Below are positions 38,388 through 50,723 of a stretch of 64,000 nucleotides of DNA, piece after piece (the first letter of the stretch is position 1; every line of letters starts with the position of its first letter). The position numbers and the translations under genes were made by a program. The notes under the pieces were generated by a model. The model had not been told where the DNA came from. It saw nothing but the letters and a program-made list of their open reading frames with translations, and did not search any database. Source of the DNA: Typhlomys cinereus (Eukaryota > Chordata > Mammalia > Rodentia > Platacanthomyidae); assembly GCA_023101885.1 (NCBI GenBank), contig JALPQD010000639.1:744001-808000 (forward strand), given 5' to 3'.

Positions 38388-38888
38388 GTGATAGTTAATC
38401 CTAGGTGTCAACATTATCACACCTGGTATGATAATTAATCCTGGGTGGCAACTTGACACACTTGGCATTAATTAAGATCAGCTGAGACCACTGAAGAGAT
38501 AATCTGGATCAATATATTTACAATACTAAGACCAGCCCTAGATCCCATTAGAACATCCTGCCTAGATCTCATTGGAACCCCCAGTAGTGGACCAGATAAA
38601 AGGAAACAGAATAGGAGACTGAGAATTAGAGAGACTCTCTACAGCTGTTGTAGAAAATGCTCTTCCTTCTTGCCTCCCAGCTTCTTCATTTATTCAACTC
38701 TCCAACATGACTAAAGACTCTATAGGAATCCTCTAGCCTTCACCCATCACCCACTGTACTACTGGACTGAGCTCTTGGCAGCCATTGTTGGACTTCAGCC
38801 ATATCTCCTAAGCCAGATCAATGAATTCCCATTTTTATATATTCATTCTGTTGATTCTGTGACTCTAGAGAACCCTGACTAATACCCC
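38388..38888 (+). mobile_element. ERVL/MLT2-like LTR, first of a tandem pair
   Basis: It starts tgatagttaatcctaggtgt followed by a partly duplicated ttaatcc...caac-tgacac segment. It ends in ctctagagaaccctgactaa, a typical ERVL-type LTR end. It shares three blocks with the next copy: agatcagctg; gatcaatatatttacaat; and ggatccagataaaagga-like sequence. It is in direct orientation with the second copy, with no recognisable retroviral internal sequence between. Confidence 0.6.
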
Positions 38889-39300
38889 TTATATTAACTA
38901 AGATCAGCTGTCAGACTACTTAAAGAGATTATCCAGATCAATATATTTACAATGCAAAGACTAGCTCTAGATCTGATTGGAACCTCCCAATAGCAGAAGT
39001 AGATAAAAGGAACCATAGAACAGAAGACTTTGAAGAGAGACTCTCTGTTTCTTTGACTCTCCAGGAATCCTCCAGTCTTTAGCTATCACACACTGGTCTA
39101 CTGGACTGAGCAACTCTGAGCCTCCAGGATGTTTGCAGTGACTTAGCTGCCTCCAGCTTTAGCCACCATCCATGTCACCTCCACCATGAAAGACTGCTTC
39201 TCCCCTCTGGAACTGTAAGCTGAATAAATCTCCCTTTCTTTCTTAAGTTGCTTGACTTTGAGTGCTTTCTCACAGCAACAGTTAAGAGTAACTATTACAG
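38889..39300 (+). mobile_element. ERVL/MaLR-like LTR, second of a tandem pair
   Basis: It repeats the 5' half of the preceding LTR (agatcagctg, then gatcaatatatttacaatgc) at roughly three-quarters identity by eye. It carries actggtctactggactgagc against the first copy's actgtactactggactgagc. Its 3' end differs, with ctggaactgtaagctgaataaa (an AATAAA signal near 39,224) and cacagcaacagttaagagta. The outer ends of the pair, tgatagtta and taactattaca, are near inverted repeats, as LTR ends are. Confidence 0.6.
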
Positions 39301-40445
39301 CTCCCCTAGGACTATATGGGTTGCTCAGCTCAACTATGTTTTACTTATGCATATTAAAGAATCAGATGAAAATCATAAGTGCATTTACATTAAAAAGTCA
39401 TTTTGGGTCTTCAGAGTTAATCTGAAAAAGCAGCTTATTAGAATTTATGAGTTAAGAAAATGACAAATAAAGCGTTATAAAGTATACTGCATCAGGACCT
39501 GAGTTTTAAAACTATTAATATCTCTCTAATTCTTTCCCATTCCCAAGTATGTTAGAGGAGGAGAGTAGCGATTTGAACTTCTACCATGAAGAGTATTATG
39601 AGCATATAATTTATCAAAATTGAACTCCTAACAACATAGAAGCGAGAAAATATGGCTTTTGTACTAATTAATCCTTCTGAGAATTCTCAGCAGTATGGCA
39701 AAATATAGATATGAGTAGCTGGAAGCCCTCAACACTTACCCCATTCTCAAGTTTATTTAACTTTGAATTAACAACTTTCATTTGACAACATTAAAAGAAA
39801 GCTACTTCAATAAGTTGAAGAAATCCATTGCTCTGAAAAGCATTGATAATGCTTCTTTTTAAAGAATTATGTTTAAAAATATGTCTATTCTCCATCAGTG
39901 CTGCAAAATGAAAAATTTTAATATTAATTATCTCTGTTTAACTGAAAAAAATTGCCCCTGGCCCTCCTACTAGTCACTTTCTATCCATGTGTCCATAGAT
40001 GCAATATGTCCATTCTACATGCAATGAAGTGACTGGCAACACTATATCCAAACTCAGAAAGTTAAAATAATCATTTTTCTCCTCACTAGAAAATGATAGC
40101 TGGTAGATTAAGCATCTTCTTTGTTGATTCCAATATGGTTTATGTAAAACAGACTAGCCAACTCACTGACTGAAGTAATACTTTTCTCCTTCCTCTAGCA
40201 TGTCCCAAGTAAACTTAAATATCAAGCACTGAAGAAACATGCTTGGTTGGGTAGGCTTTGGCCTTTTCACATGAATGATAGCATGCCATTTAATATAGAT
40301 ATAAAACTTAAAAATAAGACAATTTATCACCTATTTTCATTAACTGATTTGATCACCAATAATATTCAATATATTAAAACCCTGGAATTTTACACACAGT
40401 AGATATTATGAGAAATGAAATGTGAAAGAAAGATGTTTTAAATAT
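39301..40445. other. Unique-looking AT-rich non-coding DNA
   Basis: No gene or repeat family recognised. Confidence 0.5.
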
Positions 40446-40446
40446 A

Positions 40447-40580
40447 ATCTTTTTTACATGTGTGTGTATGTGTATGTGTAGAGAGAGTGCACCATTTATG
40501 TCTGTGGAGCTTCAAGGGTGACTTCAGGAAACATCCTGGATTGTTTCTAACTCCTTTTTGTTTTGCTTTTGGTGAGGGGG
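40447..40580 (-). mobile_element. 5'-truncated B2-superfamily (DIP-like) SINE
   Basis: Only the 3' part of the family is present (minus strand): the body pieces caaaaagga and CAATCCAGGATGTTTCCTGA, then the agtcacccttgaagctccac-type segment, then the CA/TG zone (40,458-40,478). The tRNA-like head is missing, so the copy is truncated at about 40,580. An A/T-rich tail lies on the plus-strand left. Confidence 0.72.
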
Positions 40581-41343
40581 GAAAAAGAATTTCTCTTCTA
40601 TATCTTTATCACGTCCTTATTTTGTTCTTATTTTACCTTTTTCACTTGTTTTCATCTGGTTTCTAGGATTAGATACTATAAAGAAACAGACAGTGATGAC
40701 ATTTATTCACATATGATTAAAAGCATGTGTTTTCCTCACTTCTTTGTGGCCTTCAGTTTCCATTTGCATTACCTCCGTTAAAGCTTTGTACTTCTTAAAT
40801 TGTTTCAGTAAGAATGCTTCACAACCATAATGTATTCATCTAAGTTCCTTAAACACACCAAGCTAAATACTGAGAAAAATAAAAAGGAAATTGGATGTGT
40901 CCAAAGATATTTAGGAGCCTAATGCCAGTTTTGAATCATGCATCTTCCGGGCAGCTGGGGATAAGGGAGGGAAATTCTCACTTTAATTTTGACTCAAACA
41001 CTTCCTCTCTGATTTACTCTGGATGTTTTAGCTTAAGTCAAGAAATATATTTTTACATGCTTATTCAATTAATGCTAATTCATCCTTTTGCCTGTATTCC
41101 TAAAACAAATATCTGAACATTATTTTAGAAAGCACATTAGGATATAAAACTAAAGTTATGAGGCTGAGGTGAAGACTGAGTAAACCAAGAGCTTTAACGT
41201 AGGCTGATTATTTGATAGGATTAGGAAATGTAGGTGTAAAGTCTTTTATTTTCAGTCTTTTAAAAAATCTTTACTCATTGTCTTCTTCATTCCAAAGTAG
41301 CTGTCGTTCAAAGCTACTGTTCATTTTAATTACATATAATTTT

Positions 41344-41410
41344 TAAAATTTTTTATTATTATTATTTATTCAATTGTGCACATGTGCGTGTGTATGCGCG
41401 CGCGCGTGTA

Positions 41411-41452
<42 letters not shown>

Positions 41453-41654
41453 TAGAACCACGGACGAATTTGCGAACCACCATGGAAGCCTCCACCTCCT
41501 TCTCCCTGGGATTCACAGGCTCCGCCCTACCAGGACCAGAAACGCAGGCCGCCCCCGCTTCCGCCTGGCGTCTATACGTGGCATCTGGGATCCGAACTCA
41601 GGGCCTTCTGCCTGCAAGGAGGAGGCTTAACCCCTGAGTCACCTCTCCAGCCCC
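41344..41654 (-). mobile_element. Young B2-superfamily (DIP-like) SINE with perfect TSD
   Basis: Best copy of the family. Minus strand: the head is GGGGCTGGAGAGGTGACTCA at 41,654, with box A TGACTCAGGGG and a box-B-like GAGTTCGGATCCC (near 41,585). A GC- and CpG-rich body follows, then a CA run (plus-strand TG about 41,412-41,446) with a CGCGCG patch, then an AATAATAATAAAAAA tail. A perfect 16-base duplication, aattacatataatttt, flanks it at 41,328-41,343 and 41,655-41,670. Such a SINE would be transcribed by RNA polymerase III from the internal A/B boxes. Retained CpGs and intact TSD point to a recent insertion. Confidence 0.92.
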
Positions 41655-41670
41655 AATTACATATAATTTT

Positions 41671-43940
41671 GATCATATAATAATGAGAAAAAATTTGTGT
41701 ACCTCATCAACATTTATACTTGAAAAGCATTAGATATACAAATATCACTCTCTTAAAGACAAGCATCACTGATTTCCTAAAGATATATAAAATTATATAC
41801 AAACATCTGAAAGCAGAAAGGAAGCTGTCTAGGGGAACAAAAGGAATTTATAGGCGGAATGGTGACTTAAAAAGGGAGAGAAGGAGGGTAAGAGGATATG
41901 GTCAAAGAGTTTATACTCCAGTTTGAAAACACTTTTCCAAAGTACAGTACCATGTAGAGTAAATAATAGGGGGAAACGATTGTCAAAAGACAGAAGGTTT
42001 TAAAAAGTTTCTCAATCTATGTTGCTAAATGACATTTGATGTGTTTTAAAAAACCATGATATTAATAAAAATAATTGAAAATACTGAATGCTGAGGATTA
42101 ATATAAATAAGCTAAAAAGTATCTGAGCTAGATGGCAAAAGCACTAGGTTTTAGCCACTACATTTGTGGCTGTACTGTGGCAAATCATAAATCTCTGCTC
42201 CTTATCTGTAACCCGAGAAGACAGAACATCATAACTCTAAATTTCTCTTTGATCTCTAATGTGAACATCTTGCCTTTCCTTGACTTTAACTGATATTCAT
42301 GAACAAGATTATACTAAAAACATGCAATACCTCTGTTGAAAAAAAGATTTTTTTCTTTTCTCTACTCTCTGTCTTTCCTTCCCAAATCATTTTATAGAGA
42401 ACAAACCTAAAAAGTGAACAAGATTGATTTTTTTTGAAATCCAAGGATCTCATCCATGTTGATCATAGTTCACATAAAATATCTAATACACAAAAAATTC
42501 ATACTCCTTTAAAGCAAATGCTTTTATGTTTGGCTGAAATCTAAATCTATATCCAGTGACTCAAAATAGATTTCATGATTTCCAGTGGCCAGTAAGAACT
42601 TTTTTGCTAGATCTGAAACTGATGTAAAATTTTAAGGCTCCTCTTCTGGTCTTATATTTAGTTAATGGATGTGATTGATAGAATACTTAACTGAAAGGCA
42701 CAATTGGTTTTCCTCAAACTACTTACCATTCAATATTTTTCCATAAGAATCACTAAGTTAGCTTATTACCATAGATTGCTGTGGTTTTGGTCATCCCTGG
42801 GGAGCCTATTGATGTGCTCGAAATAATTTTTGGTGGTAAATTTTCAATAACTAATGCTACAATGTATACACAATGTGGTTCAAATGTAAATCACATAGGA
42901 TTAGTGAAAAAGCAGATTACCAAGAAAGCATGATGACATATATTTTACTGTTTAATGAGTAATAATCTTTTTAGAAATTAAAGTGACCAATCATATTCAT
43001 TATTCAATTGCATTCTACAACATGTCTTGAAAATTCTCTATGTGAAGGGCAAGTGGAGTTTAAGTTGTTATATTTTTAATGAATCAAAGAACTTTTAGGA
43101 ATTCTAGTTATCTTACATGTTATACTAATTTATGTGGTAGGTCATCTTCTTCAAGTTAATTAAATCATTTTTATTGACAACAGTACCAATTTTACAGATA
43201 ACCATTAATTTTTTAAACATGTAGCCTATTTAAATATGATATTTGTTCATTTTTTTGCTTTGTTCTACTAATGTATAAAGTAAGCTTGTAGTATAAGATC
43301 ATTATACGCTATTCTTCCTCAGAACAAATGTCAAAGATCAGCAAGAATCATTGCATGTGACCCATTAAAAAATATTTTCCCTGACCCAAAGCAGATGAAG
43401 CTAATTGTTCAGAAAATTCTAATTGCTTAGAATTCCAACCAACCAATTGTAATGTGTTTGATTATTTCTAGAGACCACAAATGGGAAATAATAAAAATTG
43501 ATCTTTTTCATGGAGATAATATTTAGAATTAATTTTTAAAGCTATTACTTTTCTGTCTAGCCTTCACAAGGTCTAGGCATGCCCTTGTCCTGTATTCAGA
43601 CTCTGCAGAAATACAAAAGTCTTTCCTCCTGACTGTAATGCTTCCTGCAAGCTAAAAAAATGTGACAACTATGTGGCTTTAATGTAATGATAATCCTACT
43701 TAATAGTGTGAAGTTAATATTTCAGAAGTTTACAGGATGTGTTTTCTTTTTATTAATCTTTTTCTTCTGGGGGGACCTCTTTTACACTAAAAAATGTAGA
43801 ATTATTTACTAGAGAATATGCATGTTTCTATGACAATAAACAAAAACAATTCCCTATGCTCCATAATGAAATTATCCCACATAACAAGAAATTTTAGCTA
43901 AACTAGAATATTAACTGATTGAAAGCTAGACATTTCCTTT
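41671..43940. other. Unique-looking AT-rich non-coding DNA
   Basis: About 2.3 kb without a recognised gene. A weakly MIR-like stretch around 42,120-42,220 (actgtggcaaatcataaatc then ctccttatctgtaa) is too diverged to call. Confidence 0.5.
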
Positions 43941-44971
43941 TTTTCTTTTTCTTTTTTTTATTATTAATACATTTTTATTATTATTTCAGCTCATACAAAC
44001 TTATTAGGTACACCAGTTCCCTCCCTCCCTCCTCCTTCCCCCGTACCCCCTGCTCCCCCTCCCAACTCCCCTCCCTCCCCATCCCCCAGTACCTCCCGCC
44101 CCAATTCCCAGAGAGTCCTTTCTTGTGCATGTCGGATTTTCCTCTGGGCCCTCCTCTCCGATGACGTACAAGGACCCAGTGACCTTTCCCTGAACCCTTT
44201 CCCGTGGTCCCCTTAGGTATAGGAACACTGCTGTGGCTGCCAATCCTTTGCCTCCAAGGATCTTGGTGCCTTTAGCAGATGCTAGACTTTGTGAGGTCAA
44301 CAGTGTATTGGACAATGCGCAGGGCATGCAAAGTCCAATTATGATTGCTTCAGGCCTAACTAGTATGGAGTATCTTACATATCATTGCTCCTCCCATCCT
44401 TTTGCTCTTACACTCTTACCGCCCCCTCTTTCGCAAATTTCCCTGAGCTTCAAGATGGGGAGAGATTAAGCTGGCCTAGTTCTAGGTGGTTGATATAGAG
44501 TTTCTGAAGTTCTGGATTGTGGTTTGTTGATTTTCTTTTGCAGTTTTGCTGCTCCTGCAATGCCCTTCACTCCATCCTGGTGGGCATTGTATGTTACCCC
44601 CTGGCCAGAGACAAAAAGCTGTGATAGTCTTGTGATAAAAGCACATTCAAAGGTAGATGTAATAAAAGTGGGAAACCACAGTGAGGGAGGGGTCAATCAC
44701 CCATTTGCAAAATGGTTACTTTTTATCTGCCAGACTATATGCCCTCCTCTTCTGGTGATATAACACCCCCTTAGTAGTAAATGATCAGGAACAAAAGTCT
44801 GTGAACTTAATCAGATGTCTCATTACTTATTTGGGTCCTTGATGGAGGCCTATTTTCCCTGCTGTAACATGGTCCCTTCTCTCCTTGTTTCTGGTGTGGC
44901 CCTCCTACCCCATCCCTCCTATTCATAATCCTTGCAATTACTGTCTCTAGGTGGGCTGGGTGGGTTTAGTA

Positions 44972-47900
44972 TTAGGAGCCACCTATTAGGGAGTACATAC
45001 AGCACTTAATTTTCTGGGTCTGGGATACTTCACTTAATATAATTGTTTCTAATGACATCCATTTCCGGGAAAATTCCAGTAATTCATCATTTTTGATGGC
45101 TGAGTAGTACTCCAATGTATAGATGTACCACTGTTTCCCTATCCACTCGTCAACTGTTGGACATTTGGGCTGATTCCATGACTTTGCTAATGTAAACAGT
45201 GCTGCTATGAACATGGTCGTGCTTGTGCTATCGAGGTGAACCTCTGCTGCATGGGGGGTTATTCCCAAAAGTGGAATAGCAGGGTCATATGGCATTTCAA
45301 TCCCTAATTTCTTTAAGAATCTCCAGACGGCTCGCCAGAGTGCCTGTATGAGCCTGCATTCCCACCAGCAATGTAGGAGTGTTCCCTTATCTCCACATCG
45401 TTTCCAACATTTGTCGTTGTTTGTATTGTGGATTTTTGCCATCCTGACCGGGGTGAGATGATATCTCAGGGAAGTTTTGATTTGCATTTCCCTGATGGCT
45501 AAGGAAGTGGAGCATTTTATGAGATATTTGTTAGACATTTTAATTTCATCGCTGGTACAGTTTCTTTTAAGTTCCAGGGCCCATTTTTTAATTGGGCCAT
45601 TGGTTTCTTTGGTGTTTAGTTTTCTAAGTTCTTTGTGCACTCTGGACAGCAGAGTTCTATCAGATGTGTGGTTAGTGAAGATTTTCTCCCATTCTGTGGG
45701 TTGCCTTTGAGCTCATGTGATAATCTCTTTATCTGAACAGAAGCTCTTTAATTTCACAAGATCCCAACTGTTGAGAGTTGGTAGCAGTGACTGTGCCATT
45801 GGATGTCTGTTTAGGAAGTGTTGGCCTAGCCCAATCAGCTTGAGGGAGTTTCCTATTCTTTCAACTATGGTTTTTATAGTCTCTGGCCTTATATCAAGGT
45901 CCTTGATCCATTTGAATTAAGTCTTGTACATGGTGATAAGTACGGGTCCAGCTTTAATCTTCTGCATGTGGAGATCCATTTTTGCCAGCACCATTTGTTG
46001 AAGATGCTGTTCTTTTTCCATTGGATTCTTTGGGCCCCTTTGTCAAAGACCAAATGGCTGTAAATTTGTGGGCTTATATCTGAGCCTTCAATCCTTATCC
46101 ATTGATCTGTGTGTCTTTTTTGGAGCCAGTACCAGGCTGTCTTTATAACTATGGATTTGTAGTATAGACTAAGATTTGGTATGGCAATACCTCTAGCTGT
46201 GTTTTTGTTACTCAGGATTGTTTTTGCTATCCTGGGTCTTTTGTGCCTCCATACGAACTTTGAGATTGTTTGGTCAACTTCTTTGAAGAATTGCTTTGGG
46301 ATTGATTGGTATAGCATTGAATCTGTATATTGCCTTTGATAGGATGGTCATTTTTACAATGTTGATTCTGCCAATCCAGGAACATGGGAGGTCTTTCCAC
46401 CCTCTGGTGTCTTCTGCTATTTCTTTCTTTAGGGTTTTAAAGTTTTCATTGTAAAGGTCTTTTACCTCCTTAGTTAGGTTTATAGCAAGGTATTTCATTT
46501 TTTTAGGGGCTATAGTAAATGGGATTGTTTCTCTCAAGGCTTTTTCACTTCTTTCATTCTGGGCATATAGGAAGGCCTCTGATTTTTGCACATTTATTTT
46601 GTATCCTGCCACCCTGCTGAACTTCTCAATTAGTTCCAGGAGCTTCCTGGTGGAGTTTTTGGGATCACTCAGGTATAAGATCATGTCATCTGCAAAAAGG
46701 GATAGCTTGACTTCTTCCTTGCCGATTTGAATCCCTCTTATGTCCCTTTCTTGTCTTATGGCTTCAGCTAAGACTTCAAGTACAACATTGAATAGAAGTG
46801 GTGAGAGTGGACAGCCTTGTCTAGTTCCTGATCGAAGTGGGAATGCTTCCAATTGTTCCCCATGGAGCATAATCCTTGCTGTGGGCTTGTTGTATATAGC
46901 TTTTATTATATTGATAAAGGTTCTTTCCATTCCTACTGTCTCTAGCGTTTTGATCAAAAAAGGCTGTTGGATCTTGTCAAAAGCTTTTTCTGCATCTATC
47001 GAGAGTATCATGTGGTCTTGGACTTTGGACTCGTTTACATGATGAATTACATTTATTGATTTGCGTATGTTGATCCAGCCTTGTGTGCCGGGGATGAAGC
47101 CTACTTGGTCCCCGTGAATGATCTTTTTAATATGTTTTTGAATCTGATTTGCTAAAACTTTGTTGAGAATCTTTGCGTCTGTGTTCATCAGAGAGATCGG
47201 CCTGTAGTTTTCTTTTTTAAGTGAGTCTTTATTAGGTTTTGGGATTAAAAGGATATTAGCTTCATAGAAGGAATTTGGTAGTGTTCCTTCCTTTGCTATT
47301 TGATGGAACAGTTTAAGGAGTATTGGTGTTATTAACTCCTTAAATGTCTGGTAACTCTGTGCTGAATCCATTTGGCCCAGGACATGTTTTGGTGGGAAGA
47401 TTCGAGATTACGTCCTCAATTTCCTTATATGTTATAGGACTATTTAAATAATTCACAACTTCCTGATTCAATTTAGGTAAGTTGTGTTTACTTAGAAATT
47501 CATCCATCTCTTTTGTGTTGTCAAACTTCACAGAGTATAATTTTTTGAAATATGTTATAATTCTCTGGATTTCTTGGGTATCAATAGTGATAAATCCATG
47601 TTCATTTCTAATTTTGTTAATTTGGGTTTTCGCTCTCTTGCTTTTGGTTAATTTAGCTAGGGGTGTATCAATCTTATTGATTTTTTCAAAGAACCATCTT
47701 TTTGACTGGTTGATTTTTTCTATCGTTTTCTTAATCTCAATTTCAGATATTTCTCCCCTTATTTTGCTAATCTCCTCTCTTCTACTACTTTTGGGATCAG
47801 ATTGCTCTAGTTTCTCTAAAGCTTTAAGCTGCATTGTTAAGTTGTTTATTTCTGATGTTTCCATTTTTTTTGATGTAGGCATTAAGAGCTATGAACTTAC

Positions 47901-48789
47901 CTCTTAGAACAGCTTTCATTGTGTCCCAGAGATTTTGGTGAGTTGTATTTTCATTATCATTCACTTTCAGGAAATCTTGAATTTCCTTTTTAATTTCTTC
48001 CTGAATCCAGTTCTCATTCAGCATCATAGTGTTACGTTTCCAGGATTTAGTGTATTTTCTCTTGTTTAATGTGTTGTGGATGTCCAGCTCTAGGCCATGG
48101 TGGTCTGATAGGGCACAGGTTAGAATTTCAACTTTCTCGTATATGTGTAGATTCATTTTGTCGCCCAATATGTGATCTATTTTGAAGAAAGTTCCGTGTG
48201 CTGCTGAGAAAAATGTGTATTCTTTGGTGCATGTGTGAAAAGTTCAATAGAGATCTGTAAGGTCCATTTCTTTCAGGGTTTGATTTAGTTCCAAAGTGTC
48301 TCTGTTAAGTTTTTGACCTGTTGATCTGTCCCATGTTGAGAGGGCAGTGTTGAAGTCCCCAAGAATTATCGTTTGGGGGTTGATTTCTTGCTTTCGACAC
48401 TGTAGAGTTTTCTTAATGAATGTGGAGGGGCCCGTATTGGGTGCATATATGTTCAGTATTGTGAAGTCTTCCTGGTGAATTGTTCCTGTGACTAAAATGT
48501 AGTATCCATCCGTGTCTCTTATAATTTTCTTTGGCTTGAAGTCCACTTTGTCTGATAGCATAATGGCTACCCCTGCCTGTTTTCTGCTTCCATTTGCTTG
48601 TAGAATTGTTGACCAGCCTTTTATTTTTAGAGCGTGCCTATCTTTTGTGGTGAGATGGGTTTCCTGCAGGCAGCAGATTGATGGATTGTGATTTTTAATC
48701 CAAGTTTGTGATCTCTGTCTCTTGATTGGTGAATTAATTCCATTAGCATTTAGTGTTATAATGGAGAAACTATTTTTAATTCCAGACAT
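44972..48789 (-). pseudogene. L1 ORF2 pseudogene (endonuclease, RT, C-terminal domain)
   Basis: L1 ORF2p nicks target DNA and reverse-transcribes L1 RNA. Blocks on the minus strand are: 48,789-48,244, apurinic-type endonuclease with LQETHL and ILGDFN motifs; 48,168-47,824; 47,882-47,340, linker; 47,371-46,274, reverse transcriptase. The RT block has [20 protein letters not shown], then [13 protein letters not shown] with the FADD catalytic loop. The remaining blocks are 46,317-45,889 and 45,640-44,972, the latter with the C-terminal cysteine motif (CWKRCGDKGTLLHCWWEC). A TGA replaces an Arg codon just after the endonuclease ILTDLY-type end (about 48,243). Frameshifts lie near 47,870, 47,350, 46,300 and 45,880. 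Open frames on the opposite strand are shadows. Confidence 0.95.
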
Positions 48790-48882
48790 TTATTATGTTT
48801 AGTAGTTTTTATAAGTATATTGCTTCGCTTTTAATGGTGTTATATTTGCCTTCTGTTCTCCTGGATATGCCTGTTTTTTTCT

Positions 48883-49325
48883 TCACGCTTGAGTATCATT
48901 TCTAGCATTTTTTGAAGGCCTGGTTTGGTGGACATGTATCCCTTCAAGTTGTCTTTGTGTTGGAAACTTGTTCTTTCTCCCTAGATCATGACTGATAGTT
49001 TTGCAGGGTAAATCAGCCTGGGGTTGACATTTTTGCTCATTCAATACTTGAAGTATGTCTCTCCAAGCTCTTCTTGCTTTTACTGTTTCGACTGAGAAGT
49101 CATTTGTTATTTTAATAGGTTTATCTTTAAAAGTGACTTGTTTTTTCTCCCTTGAAGCTCTCAGCACCAGTTCTTTATCTTGAATGTGGAGTGTTTTAAC
49201 TATTATTTGCAGTGGGGTGCTTCTGTTTTGGTCTTATCTGTTTGGGGTATGGAATGCCTCTTGTATAGGGATGGGCCTCTCTTTTTTTAGATGAGGAATA
49301 TTTGTAGATTTTCTGGACTTCAGTC
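48883..49325 (-). pseudogene. L1 ORF1 C-terminal remnant
   Basis: The minus-strand frame 49,167-48,883 contains LRASREKKQVTFKDKPIKIT, then a SVETVKARRAW segment, as in the L1 ORF1p C-terminal domain. The upstream frame to 49,325 gives the IRPKQKHPTANN-type segment after a frameshift. The coiled-coil N-terminal half is absent. ORF1p coats L1 RNA; this copy cannot encode a working protein. Confidence 0.85.
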
Positions 49326-49329
49326 ACAT

Positions 49330-50720
49330 TGAAGGGTTGGAGGATCAAAGAAGCTGGGCTGAAGGAGGAAAGATGTGTTTGCCAACACAAGGCAAGAAAT
49401 TCTCCTGGCACTCTTCTCTGTTATGGTTACTTTTATCAGGTCTTCTATTGGTAGGTTCCATCCAGAGTTAGGGTTGGTCTTTGTATCATAAATCTATCAA
49501 TCCAAATAAGCTCTTCAGGTGGTCTAGCAGCTGATTTCTTAGTTAGTCCCTGATGTGGTCAAAGTGAGAAACCAGGTTTAACTATCACAGGGATTGAGAC
49601 CAGGACTTTAGGAATGTGAAGCACATACAATCAAATAATGCACCTAATTACAAAAATATTTCAGTTTCATTATTTTATGTAAATTACCAGAAGCTTTATG
49701 GAGAACTCATGATCTCACATTTTCTGATTTTGTTTAGGAAAAAATGATGGATGCCTTTAGTTCTGAACATTTTGGCTTCTCAAGTCCATCGCTTACACGT
49801 AATGAAAGTGAACATTTCCTAAACACTGCTTGACACTGCTTAAATTATAGTTATTCCTTTTGATCACTTTCCAATCTCCATTTAGATATATCCCCCATAT
49901 TTCTTTAACATAATTAGGTTGAATTCACTATTTTTGATAAATTTGAATTACTAATATTTCTTCACATAAAAGGTGGTGTTAAAGGTATTCATCACAAATT
50001 CTCATTCATTTGATATGTCTTAAAATAATTCAAATGCATACTTCTATTGACTAAATGACGTATATTTTGACAGCAGTCCTACCATACATTTTGTGAGCTT
50101 GACAACATATAAAATGTTTCTATGTGAATGAACTGGTAAAATTTATGTTAACGGAGCACATACATTAAGAGAATGTGGAATCCCTTTTAATAGAGAAGTT
50201 GAAAAAAATAAATTGTGAAGTCAAATTCAGAAACTTAAAAGGGGAAACCTGACAGATATTTTTTTTAAGAATAAATGCACGGTTAGCACAAGGAAAGACA
50301 CAAAATAGGAAGGATCAAGTCTAGTAAGAGTGAGAAACGCATTATCTTAGTGCAAACTAAGCATGAACTAAGCATGATCAGAAGGAAGACTGGCTATGCT
50401 TCATAGGATCATGGAAGCGTCGATTTAACTGTTGGCATGTCAGCTTCCCCTATCTGCAAACTGTCAATGAAAACAACTGTAGTCATTTTAAAAGCTACTG
50501 TCAGGGTGTTATAAAAAAGCTCCTGCGCGCATGTATGTATGTGTACTGCTACTTCTAGTATCTAGTGTTTTTTTTTCTTGTAGTGACCTATGCTTAGGAA
50601 AACAAAAACGTTCTTCATAGATTGCTGACACAGTAGCTGATGGATTCCCTAGGGAATGGTCTGGACTCAAATGATTAAATAGGAGAGTTGTGTGTTTTCA
50701 AAAATGACTTTGGCAGACAT
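49330..50720. other. Unique-looking non-coding DNA
   Basis: No gene or repeat recognised apart from short AT-rich runs. Confidence 0.5.
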
Positions 50721-50723
50721 AGT

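Larger units (their letters stand above)
43948..49325 (-). mobile_element. Best-preserved L1, 5'-truncated in ORF1
   Basis: Minus-strand order: ORF1 C-terminal part (about 49,325-48,885), ORF2 (48,789-44,972), a 3' UTR of about 1,030 bases with a G/A-rich tract (44,020-44,100), and an A-rich tail at about 43,948-43,980. Both ORFs carry stops and frameshifts, so it is not autonomous, but long blocks remain open. Upstream of about 49,325 the L1 similarity ends, giving a 5' truncation inside ORF1. No convincing TSD was found. Confidence 0.92.

Noticed and set aside
41577..41654. tRNA-like sequence with A and B boxes as a tRNA gene
   Set aside because: It is the head of a SINE; it is followed by the SINE body, tail and TSD and cannot fold as a normal tRNA without mismatches. 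The same holds for the other SINE heads.
42120..42220. MIR-like stretch
   Set aside because: Only two short phrases match; not enough to call.
45477..45920. Plus-strand open frames across the 45-kb region
   Set aside because: They are antisense shadows of L1 ORF2.
47482..47907. 141-codon plus-strand frame
   Set aside because: It is an antisense shadow of the L1 ORF2 linker region.
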